Source: Kribbella soli (lineage in GTDB: Bacteria; Actinomycetota; Actinomycetes; Propionibacteriales; Kribbellaceae). From it: a DNA stretch of 64,000 bases. Each line of letters begins with the position of its first letter. The stretch's first letter is position 1. Position numbers and translations under genes: made by a program. The DNA lies in NCBI RefSeq assembly GCF_004331345.1, contig NZ_SJJZ01000002.1, forward strand, positions 1,178,001 through 1,242,000. The letters run 5' to 3'. Shown one piece after another: positions 53,990 to 61,048 of this stretch. The notes beneath the pieces were generated by a model. The model saw only the letters and a program-made list of their open reading frames with translations. It did not search any database and was not told the DNA's origin.

Positions 53990-55074
53990 TTGCTCCAGGG
54001 GGCGCCGGGGCCGCCCATGCGTTGCGCGTACGGCGTACCGTGGGCGAGCTCACCGCGGCGGATCGGCTTGTCGGTGAACGCGGAGGCGTAGATGGCCGCG
54101 GCGAGCTCGAGCGTGTTGCGTGCCTCAGCCAGCGTGACCGGGGTCGGCGCGCCCGCAGCCTTGGCATCGAGGATCGCGGCGAGCTGTGCCGTGTGACCGC
54201 TCGCCACATCCGGCAGATCGGTCGACCACGCTGCGGCGATGTCTTCGTGGCCGGGAGCGGGCGTGATCGTCCAGTCAGGGTTCTTGTACCCGTACAGGTG
54301 CTCCAGCTCCACGGTCGCGTTCTCGCAGTCGAAGCGGAGCTGGGAGGTCTGCCGCGCGGACACCAGCGAGTTCACGACCGACGCCACCGCGCCGTTCTCG
54401 AACGTCACGAGCGCCATCGACACATCCTCGGTCTGCGTCGGTCGCGCCTGCCGGGCAGCGAGCGCGGTCACCTTCTCCCAGGGGCCGAGGATCGACAGCA
54501 GCAAGTCGTACTGGTGGATCCCGTGGCCCATCGTCGGGCCGCCACCCTCGACGTCGAACGTGCCGCGCCAGGGCACCGCGAAGTACGCGTCGTCGCGGTA
54601 CCAGACGGTGTTGCACAGGGCAACCAACGGACGCCCGAGGACGCCGTCGGCCAGCAGTTCACGCAGCCGGACCGCGCCGGAGCCGAAGCGGTGCTGGAAC
54701 ACGCACGCCACCTGCGCCGCGGACTTCTCCTCCGCGGCCGCCAGGGCGTCGAACTCGTCGAGCGACAGGGTCGGCGGCTTCTCCATGTACACGTCGACAT
54801 CCGCGGCCAGGCACTCGGCGGCCAGCGGGACATGCGAGTTCGGCGGCGTACACAGGTGCACCAAGTCAACCTGGCCGGCCGCGAGCAGGTCGGTCAGACT
54901 CGGGTACGTCGCCGGGATGTTCCACTGGGCGGCGAACTCCTTCGCCCGATCCAGATCGACATCGACGGCCGCGACCAACTCAGCCCGGTCAGGCAGCGCC
55001 GCAACGGCCCGCGCATGCGAGGCGGCAATCCCTCCGGTGCCGACAATCGCAATCCGATACTTCCGCTCACTCAT
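53986..55074 (-). CDS. Gfo/Idh/MocA-family oxidoreductase
   Basis: This 362-aa NAD(P)-dependent dehydrogenase has an N-terminal Rossmann fold (KYRIAIVGTGGIAASHARAV) and the conserved MEKPPTLSLDEFD motif with the catalytic Lys. The substrate domain contains GGGPTMGHGIHQYDLLLSIL. Substrates in this family are sugars or polyols such as myo-inositol. ATG at 55074 has AAGGG nine bases upstream; the frame continues into the repeats upstream but only by chance. Its stop and the helD stop share one CTAG. The upstream gap is the repeat array. Confidence 0.9.
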   Translation of the reverse strand: MSERKYRIAIVGTGGIAASHARAVAALPDRAELVAAVDVDLDRAKEFAAQWNIPATYPSLTDLLAAGQVDLVHLCTPPNSHVPLAAECLAADVDVYMEKPPTLSLDEFDALAAAEEKSAAQVACVFQHRFGSGAVRLRELLADGVLGRPLVALCNTVWYRDDAYFAVPWRGTFDVEGGGPTMGHGIHQYDLLLSILGPWEKVTALAARQARPTQTEDVSMALVTFENGAVASVVNSLVSARQTSQLRFDCENATVELEHLYGYKNPDWTITPAPGHEDIAAAWSTDLPDVASGHTAQLAAILDAKAAGAPTPVTLAEARNTLELAAAIYASAFTDKPIRRGELAHGTPYAQRMGGPGAPWSN

Positions 55075-55491
55075 ATGGAAAGCCCTTTCCGAGGCATCGA
55101 CAGCATCCTCCGCGCCCCACCCCCATCCCACAACCCACCGCCCGCCATCTGACCACATCCGGACACCCCACCAGCCCCCACCCAACCCACACGGCGCGGG
55201 GCACAGCAGGCGCCGGGGCACAGCACACCGCGCGGGTGCGTGAGACAGGAAATACCAGGTCCCCAGCCACCAGTCCCTGTGCAACGCCACAAGAGTCGGC
55301 GCGCGCGGGCGCGGGAGATGGGCGCGTGGCGTTGGGCGCGGGACATGCGCGCGGGGGCGCGGAACGGGAGTCGGGCCGTAGCACGCGGCGCGGGGGCGTG
55401 AGACAGGAAATACCAGGTCCCCAGCCACCAGTTCCTGCGCAACGCGACAAGAGCCGGCACCCGCGGGGGTGCGGCATGCGGCACGCCACCG

Positions 55492-55553
55492 GGCACGGCA
55501 CGGCACGGCTCAGCACGGCTCGGCACGGCTCGGCACGGCACGGCAGGGCACGG
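55492..55553. repeat. short tandem GGCAC / GGCTCGGCAC repeats
   Basis: This run of about 60 bases between R2 and R3 consists of GGCAC and GGCTCGGCAC units, with small variants such as GGCTCAGCAC. It looks like slippage-generated low-complexity DNA rather than a binding site. Confidence 0.7.
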
Positions 55554-55854
55554 GTCGCGGGGACACGGCGCGGGGGCACAGCCCAGGACGTGGGGGCGCA
55601 GCACGCGGCGCGGGTGCGTGAGACAGGAAATAGCAGCTGCCTGGGCACCAGTCCCTGTGCAACGGCACAAAGTCGGCGCGGAGATGGGCGCGGGAGGCGG
55701 GTGCGGGGGCGCGGAACGGAAGTCGGGGCATAGCCCGCGGGTCGGGGGCGTGAGACAGGAAATACCAGGTGCCCAGGCACCAGATTCTGTGCAACGGCAC
55801 AAATGGCGGTCCCCCGGGGGACGGGGGGGCGGGGCACAGCACAGGCTGCAGGGG

Positions 55855-55970
55855 CGGAGCGCGCGGTGCGGGGCGGAACGCGCGGTGCGGGGCGGAACGC
55901 GCGGTGCGGGGCGGAACGCGCGGTGCGGGGCGGAACGCGCGGTGCGGGGGCGGAGCGCGCGGTGCGGGGG
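55855..55970. repeat. six tandem copies of a 19-20 bp GC-rich unit
   Basis: The unit CGGAACGCGCGGTGCGGGG is repeated six times in a row (first and last copies read CGGAGC; the last two have one extra G). The period is not a multiple of three, so it would not keep a reading frame. It lies between R4 and R5. Confidence 0.85.
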
Positions 55971-56064
55971 TGTGGGACAGGGATTGGCAGGTGTTTGGGC
56001 ACCGGATTCTGTGCAACGGGCCCGGGGGGGTTGCCGGCGTGGCGGGGGCGCGGCGGGTGGGGGG

Positions 56065-57156
56065 TTAGGTGGTTTCGGTGTAGGCGGCTATTAGGAGGCT
56101 GGGGTCGGGGGCCTCGAGGATGGTGGGTTTGGCTAGGGCGTCCAGGATTACGAAGCGGAGGCGGTTGGCTCTGGTTTTCTTGTCTAGTTTCATGGCGTCT
56201 TGGAGGTGGGGCCAGGCGTCGGGGCGGTAGGTGACGGGGAGGCCCAGGGACTCCAGGACGGTGCGGTGGCGGTCGGCGGTGGCGTCGTCCAGGCGGCCGG
56301 CGGCGCGGGACAGTTCGGCGACGAAGATCATGCCGATGCTGATGGCGGCGCCGTGGCGCCACTTGTACCGCTCGACGCGTTCGATGGCGTGGCCGAGCGT
56401 GTGCCCGTAGTTGAGTGCCTCGCGCCCGATCGGCCCGCCCGCGGCGGTGGTCCGCTCGCGCAGGTCCGCGCCGACCGTGTCCGCCTTTACCTGGATGGAT
56501 CGGGCGATCAGCTCCTCGGTCGCGCCGTACGACGGACTTGTGGCGCCGGCCGGGTCCTTCTCGACGAGGTCGAGGATCACCGGGTCCGCGATGAAGCCGC
56601 ACTTCACGACCTCCGCGAGGCCGCTGACGTAGTCGTTGACCGGCAGCGTCTCGAGCGAGGCGAGGTCGCACAGTACGCCGGCCGGCTCCCAGAACGCGCC
56701 GACCAGGTTCTTGCCCTCGGCCGTGTTGATCCCGGTCTTGCCGCCGACGGCCGCGTCGACCATGCCGAGCAATGTGGTCGGGATGTGCACGACCTTCACG
56801 CCGCGCAGCCAGGTCGCGGCGACGAAGCCCGCGAGATCGGTCGTCGTCCCGCCGCCGACGCTGACGATCGCGTCCGAGCGGGTGAAGCCGGCCTGCCCGA
56901 GGACCGACCAGCAGTACGCCAGCACCTCGGCGGTCTTGGCCTCCTCGGCGTCCGGGATCTCGATCGCGTGCGCGGTGAACCCGGAGCCGGTCAGGTCGTC
57001 GCGGATCGCGTCACCGGTCGAGCGCAGCGCCCGCGGGTGGACGACGGCGACCCGCTGCACGCCGTCACCGAGCAGTGCGGGCAGTTCCCCGAGCAGGTTG
57101 TTGCCGATCACAACGTCGTACGGCGCGGCCGCCTCGACGCGAATCCGGGCGCTCAC
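56065..57156 (-). CDS. aroB: 3-dehydroquinate synthase
   Basis: This 363-aa NAD- and metal-dependent enzyme makes 3-dehydroquinate, the second step of the shikimate pathway. It contains VSVGGGTTTDLAGFVAATWL, IPTTLLGMVDAAVGGKTGIN, and the metal-binding Glu and His in GLAEVVKCGFIADP and LNYGHTLGHAIERV. GTG at 57156 overlaps the aroK stop as GTGA. The last codons use CTA and ATA, unlike the rest of the gene, and its 3' end runs directly into the repeat array. Confidence 0.96.
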   Translation of the reverse strand: MSARIRVEAAAPYDVVIGNNLLGELPALLGDGVQRVAVVHPRALRSTGDAIRDDLTGSGFTAHAIEIPDAEEAKTAEVLAYCWSVLGQAGFTRSDAIVSVGGGTTTDLAGFVAATWLRGVKVVHIPTTLLGMVDAAVGGKTGINTAEGKNLVGAFWEPAGVLCDLASLETLPVNDYVSGLAEVVKCGFIADPVILDLVEKDPAGATSPSYGATEELIARSIQVKADTVGADLRERTTAAGGPIGREALNYGHTLGHAIERVERYKWRHGAAISIGMIFVAELSRAAGRLDDATADRHRTVLESLGLPVTYRPDAWPHLQDAMKLDKKTRANRLRFVILDALAKPTILEAPDPSLLIAAYTETT

Positions 57157-57653
57157 GAGAGCTGCTCCAGGATCTCGTCAGCGATCTGGTCCGGGGTCTT
57201 GCCGTCGGTCAGCACGGTCTGTTTGGCGACCTCGCCGTACAGCGGACGACGGGCCTCCATCAGGTTGCGGAGCTGGGTCCGGACGTTGCCGAGCAGCAAC
57301 GGCCGCGCGACGCTGAGGCCGACGCGCTTGCTCGCCTCCGCCAGGCTGACGTCGAGGAAGACCACGGTGTGGCCGGCCAGGTCCGCGCGGGTGCCGGCGT
57401 CGAGGATCGCGCCGCCGCCGAGCGACAGCACCTCGCCGTCGCCCTGCAGTGCCGCCGCGATCGCCGCGCGCTCGAGCTCGCGGAAGTGCGGCTCACCCTC
57501 GTCGACGAAGATGTCCGAGATCGGCTTCCCCGCGCCGGCCTCGATGTCCGTGTCGGTGTCGCGGTGCGGTACGCCGAGCCGCTTCGCGAGCAGCGCCGCG
57601 ATCGTGGACTTGCCCGATCCGGGCGGGCCGACCAGGACGACGACCGGGCTCAC
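57153..57653 (-). CDS. aroK: shikimate kinase
   Basis: This protein of about 166 aa phosphorylates shikimate. It has the P-loop VVLVGPPGSGKSTIAALLAK, the shikimate-binding DTDTDIE, and GGGAILDAGTR. The start is taken as GTG at 57653, which overlaps the aroC stop as GTGA; GTG at 57659 would add two residues. It is the middle gene of aroC-aroK-aroB. Confidence 0.95.
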   Translation of the reverse strand: MSPVVVLVGPPGSGKSTIAALLAKRLGVPHRDTDTDIEAGAGKPISDIFVDEGEPHFRELERAAIAAALQGDGEVLSLGGGAILDAGTRADLAGHTVVFLDVSLAEASKRVGLSVARPLLLGNVRTQLRNLMEARRPLYGEVAKQTVLTDGKTPDQIADEILEQLS

Positions 57654-58849
57654 TCCCACTCCCGCGGGGTGATCGTCTTCGGCAGGTTCGCCAGGTACGA
57701 CTCGTGATTGCGTGCGGTCTCGGCGACCGAGTCGCCGCCGAACTTCTCCAGCGAGACGTCGGCCAGCACCAGCGCGACCATCGCCTCGGCGACGATGCCG
57801 GCGGCCGGTACGGCGCAGACGTCCGAGCGCTGGTGGTGCGCGGCGGCGGCCTCGCCGGTGGCGGTGTCGATCGTGCGGAGGGCGCGCGGGACGGTCGCGA
57901 TCGGCTTCATCGCGGCGCGGACCCGGAGCGTCTCGCCGGTGCTCATCCCGCCCTCGGTGCCACCCGAACGGCCGCTGGTCCGGCGGACCGAGCCGTCCTC
58001 GGCGACGATCTCGTCGTGCGCCTTGGAGCCCGGTGTCCGGGCCAGCTCGAACCCGTCGCCGAGCTCGACGCCCTTGATCGCCTGGACGCCCATCAGCGCG
58101 CCGGCGAGCTTGGAGTCGAGGCGGCGGTCCCAGTGCACGTAGCTGCCGAGGCCCGGCGGGAGTCCGTCGACGACGACCTCGACGACGCCGCCGAGCGTGT
58201 CACCGGCCTTCTGCGCGGCGTCGATCTCGGCGACCATCTGCTTGCTCGCGTCCTGGTCGAGGCAGCGGACCGGGTCCGCGTCCAGCGCCGCGACATCGCC
58301 GTACGCCGGGATCACGCCGTACGGCGCCTTGACGGTGCCGAGCTCGACGACGTGGCTGACGATCGTCACGCCGTACGCCTGGCGGAGGAAGCGGGCCGCG
58401 ACCTCGCCGAGCGCGACGCGGGCCGCGGTCTCGCGGGCGCTTGCGCGCTCGAGCACCGGGCGGGCCTCGTCGAACCCGTACTTCTGCATACCGGCCAGGT
58501 CGGCGTGGCCGGGCCGCGGGCGGGTCAACGGCGCGTTCCGGGCGAGGCCGGCCAGCGTTTCCGCGTCGACCGGATCCGCGCTCATCACCTGTTCCCACTT
58601 GGGCCACTCGGTGTTCCCGACCTCGATCGCGACCGGGCTGCCGAGGGTCAGCCCGTGCCGGAAGCCGCCGACGAACGTCACCTCGTCCCGCTCGAACTTC
58701 ATCCGGGCGCCGCGGCCGTAGCCCAGCCGACGACGAGCCAGGGCGTCGGCCACGTCGTCCGTGGTGACCTCAACGCCTGCGGGAAGACCTTCGAGTACGG
58801 CGACGAGCGCTTGTCCGTGCGACTCGCCGGCGGTAAGCCAGCGCAGCAT
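57650..58849 (-). CDS. aroC: chorismate synthase
   Basis: This 399-aa FMN-dependent enzyme makes chorismate, the last step of the pathway. It starts MLRWLTAGESHGQALVAVLE and has RPGHADLAGMQKYGFDEARP and the SARETAARVALG region. An Arg-rich RRLGYGRGARMKFERDEV matches the FMN/substrate-binding segment. It leads the aroC-aroK-aroB operon, with the VapC gene 43 bases upstream on the same strand. ATG at 58849. Confidence 0.96.
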   Translation of the reverse strand: MLRWLTAGESHGQALVAVLEGLPAGVEVTTDDVADALARRRLGYGRGARMKFERDEVTFVGGFRHGLTLGSPVAIEVGNTEWPKWEQVMSADPVDAETLAGLARNAPLTRPRPGHADLAGMQKYGFDEARPVLERASARETAARVALGEVAARFLRQAYGVTIVSHVVELGTVKAPYGVIPAYGDVAALDADPVRCLDQDASKQMVAEIDAAQKAGDTLGGVVEVVVDGLPPGLGSYVHWDRRLDSKLAGALMGVQAIKGVELGDGFELARTPGSKAHDEIVAEDGSVRRTSGRSGGTEGGMSTGETLRVRAAMKPIATVPRALRTIDTATGEAAAAHHQRSDVCAVPAAGIVAEAMVALVLADVSLEKFGGDSVAETARNHESYLANLPKTITPREWE

Positions 58850-58892
58850 GCGCCGATTCTTTCACGCCGGGCTCACCATCCAGACAGCGGTC

Positions 58893-59303
58893 TCAGTTGT
58901 CGAAGGGGTTCAGCAACCGTACGCCGGTGTGCTCGACGTCGGCGGCGTTGCGGGTAACGAATGTCCAGTCGTGCACGAGTGCAGTCGCGGCCATCAGCCC
59001 ATCGACCAGCGGGAGTGGGCCGGCCGCGTTCAGACGACCCCAGGCCTCGGCGACCTCCAGGGACACCGGGACGATCCGGTCCGCGTAGCCCCGGACCAGC
59101 CGCTGCCTCCAGTCCTCGATCGAGGCGGCCTGCTTCGGGTCCCTGGCCGCGAGCCGCTCGACACCCTGCTTGATCTCTCCGACCACGAGAACACTCAGAT
59201 ACAACTGACTCGACCGGACCGAGCCGATCCAGTCGGCCGCGCCGGCATCCGGCGACTTCTTGCGGAACTCCGACACCACGTTCGTGTCGAGCAGAAAGCT
59301 CAT
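58893..59303 (-). CDS. VapC-type PIN-domain toxin
   Basis: This 136-aa ribonuclease toxin has the PIN acidic residues: Asp in MSFLLDTNVVSEF, Glu in VLVVGEIKQGVERL, Asp in GPLPLVDGLMAATALVHD, and a fourth in RNAADVEHTG. VapC toxins cut specific tRNAs or rRNA. ATG at 59303 overlaps the antitoxin stop by four bases. It is followed by aroC 43 bases later, so read-through could couple the two. Name by family only. Confidence 0.88.
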   Translation of the reverse strand: MSFLLDTNVVSEFRKKSPDAGAADWIGSVRSSQLYLSVLVVGEIKQGVERLAARDPKQAASIEDWRQRLVRGYADRIVPVSLEVAEAWGRLNAAGPLPLVDGLMAATALVHDWTFVTRNAADVEHTGVRLLNPFDN

Positions 59304-59563
59304 TCGAAGTCGACCTGCCGCGCCGGCTCGGTCGAGCGCTCGATCTCGAGACCGCTCAGATCTGGCGCCGAGGCCAGGAAGCTCTTGAAATCCACCAGTT
59401 CCACCCCGATCATCCGCCGGTAGTCCACGATGTCCAGCACAACAGCGACCTGCTGGCCATGCCTTGTCACGAACTGCGGACCGTCGGTCCGGACTGCCCG
59501 GATCAGCTCACTGAAATGCTGTTTCGCCTCTTGCAACTGCCATTGCCCAGCCGTAACCGTCAT
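59300..59563 (-). CDS. Phd/YefM-type antitoxin
   Basis: This antitoxin of about 87 aa has an N-terminal DNA-binding Phd/YefM fold (WQLQEAKQHFSELIRAVRT, PQFVTRHGQQVAVVLDIVDY) and a C-terminal toxin-binding tail (LSGLEIERSTEPARQVDFE). ATG at 59563 is chosen because GAGG lies eight bases upstream; ATG at 59572 is too close to it. It should neutralise the VapC next door and repress its own promoter, which carries a matching palindrome. Confidence 0.86.
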   Translation of the reverse strand: MTVTAGQWQLQEAKQHFSELIRAVRTDGPQFVTRHGQQVAVVLDIVDYRRMIGVELVDFKSFLASAPDLSGLEIERSTEPARQVDFE

Positions 59564-59580
59564 GACCATCACCTCGGGAA

Positions 59581-59610
59581 CAGTCTAGACAGACTGGACA
59601 GAATTCTCAA
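59581..59610 (-). promoter_or_regulatory. toxin-antitoxin promoter with operator on the -10
   Basis: On the minus strand, TTGAGA (59605-59610) and TAGACT (59582-59587) are separated by 17 bases. The palindrome CAGTCT-4-AGACTG occupies 59581-59596, covering the -10 and its flank. This is the expected layout for an antitoxin that represses its own operon. Confidence 0.65.
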
Positions 59611-59612
59611 TC

Positions 59613-59813
59613 TCAGTCGCAGGCCTGGTTGTCCTGGGTGGGGCCGGTGCGGACGGCGAGGACCGCGTTGAAGGTCTTGGCGATCGGGGAGTCCTTGCAA
59701 CTGGTGCTGGCCGTGGCTGCCTGACCGCCGGCGATCGCGGCGCCCGTGAGGGCGGTCGTGGCGAGGGCCGCCATGGCCAGGCGCCCGGCGGTACGACGGA
59801 ATGCGGTGGTCAT
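59613..59813 (-). CDS. small secreted peptide, 66 aa
   Basis: This peptide has a signal peptide (MTTAFRRTAGRLAMAALATT... to about residue 36, with cleavage after ATAS or a nearby Ala) and a mature part of about 30 residues. That part contains two cysteines (STSCKDSPIAKTFNAVLAVR and DNQACD), which can form a disulfide. It is not part of a recognised family and its function is unknown. ATG at 59813. Its stop lies three bases from the toxin-antitoxin -35, so read-through is possible. The 59814-59937 gap upstream shows nothing else. Confidence 0.62.
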   Translation of the reverse strand: MTTAFRRTAGRLAMAALATTALTGAAIAGGQAATASTSCKDSPIAKTFNAVLAVRTGPTQDNQACD

Positions 59814-59937
59814 CGTTCGCTCCTTCTACGATCCGTTGCTCTCTACCAACGACCGTAGAAGCTGCGAGCGCCGCGCGAACTGGCTCCAGATCCCGTCTTG
59901 GGGGTAGCGCTGGCACCACCCCGGATAGGGTCCTGGC

Positions 59938-61047
59938 ATGACTCGGGTGGCTGAGGAGACGTGGCGGGCGCGGGTGCGTGGATGTCTGCTGGGGGGTGCG
60001 ATCGGGGACGCGCTGGGTGGGCCGGTGGAGTTCGAGGACGCGCAGTCGATCCTGGCGAAGTACCCGGACGGTCTGCGAACGTTCGTCGCCGGAGGGTGGC
60101 CTGCGGGGACGATCACCGATGACACCCAGATGACCCTGTTCACGGTCGAGGGCCTGATCCGGGCCAGCGTGCGGACCGACCGCGGGCTCGGCTTCACCGT
60201 GGCCGTCGTACAGCATGCGTACGACCGCTGGCTGGACACGCAGAACCTGCCGGGGCCTAATGGCGAGCAGGACGGCTGGCTGCTGGGCGAGCAGTGGCTG
60301 TACGCCCGCCGCGCGCCGGGCAACACCTGCCTGACCGCATTGACCCAGGCTCGCAAGGGTGCGGCCCGGATCGCGCAGTACGGCGACCAGGCGGTCAACG
60401 ACTCGAAGGGGTGCGGCGGCGTGATGCGGGTCGCGCCGTTCGGGCTGCTGCCGGAGTACTTCCCGGCCGAGTGGATCTTCGACTCGGCCGCGACCGCCGC
60501 CGGGTACACGCACGGTCACCCGACCGGCAAGCTCGCCTCCGGTGCCTTGGCCGCGATCATCTGCGAACTGTGCGGCGGCGCCAGCATCGACGACGCGATC
60601 TCCACTGCCACAAACCTCCTGACCAAGCACGAGGGCCACGAGGAGACCAGTACGGCGCTTGCCTTCGCCAGGCATCTGGCCGCGACGGCACCTCCCGGAC
60701 CGGTCACGGTCGAGCGTCTCGGTGGCGGCTGGATCGCGGAGGAGGCACTCGCGATCGCCGTCTACGCGGCCCTCGTCTATCCGGAGCCGGAGCAGTTCCT
60801 CGATGCCCTCGCGCTGTCGGTCACCCACTCCGGGGACAGCGACTCCACCGGCGCGATCTGCGGGAACATTCTCGGCGCTCTCCACGGTGAGACGGCTCTG
60901 CCCGCAGAGCTCGTCTTCACCGTCGAGGGACGTCCGGTGATCCTCCAACTCGCCGACGATTTCGCGCTGGAGTTCAGCCAGGGGAAGCGGCTGCACGGCG
61001 ACTACGGGCCGCACACCGCGTGGACCACCCGCTACCCCGGCTGGTGA
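59938..61047 (+). CDS. ADP-ribosylglycohydrolase-family protein
   Basis: This 369-aa protein has the helical ADP-ribosylglycohydrolase fold. It starts VRGCLLGGAIGDALGGPVEF, has the metal-binding TITDDTQMTLFTVEGLIRA, GCGGVMRVAPFGL, and the C-terminal THSGDSDSTGAICGNILGAL. These are the two magnesium-binding regions of DraG/ARH enzymes. It could remove ADP-ribose from protein or nucleic acid. No ADP-ribosyltransferase is visible nearby. It ends one base before the convergent flavoprotein stop. Confidence 0.88.
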   Translation: MTRVAEETWRARVRGCLLGGAIGDALGGPVEFEDAQSILAKYPDGLRTFVAGGWPAGTITDDTQMTLFTVEGLIRASVRTDRGLGFTVAVVQHAYDRWLDTQNLPGPNGEQDGWLLGEQWLYARRAPGNTCLTALTQARKGAARIAQYGDQAVNDSKGCGGVMRVAPFGLLPEYFPAEWIFDSAATAAGYTHGHPTGKLASGALAAIICELCGGASIDDAISTATNLLTKHEGHEETSTALAFARHLAATAPPGPVTVERLGGGWIAEEALAIAVYAALVYPEPEQFLDALALSVTHSGDSDSTGAICGNILGALHGETALPAELVFTVEGRPVILQLADDFALEFSQGKRLHGDYGPHTAWTTRYPGW

Positions 61048-61048
61048 C

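Larger units (their letters stand above)
55075..56064. repeat. GC-rich intergenic repeat array with five 53-bp elements
   Basis: No gene is supported in this 990-base gap. Five copies of a 53-bp element occur in the same direction: R1 55240-55292, R2 55398-55450, R3 55618-55670, R4 55750-55802 and a diverged R5 55972-56024. Each begins GTGAGACAGG (GTGGGACAGG in R5), and R1-R4 end CAACGxxACAA. R3 and R4 contain a hairpin TGTGC-AACG-GCACA, and R4 also contains GGTGCC-CA-GGCACC. Between copies lie low-complexity GC repeats. Long open frames on both strands are a by-product of GC content and are not consistent between copies. Confidence 0.8.

Noticed and set aside
55067..56671. Minus-strand 534-codon frame across the repeat array
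   Set aside because: It crosses tandem repeats with a period that is not a multiple of three, runs into aroB in the wrong frame, and the five 53-bp elements fall in different frames.
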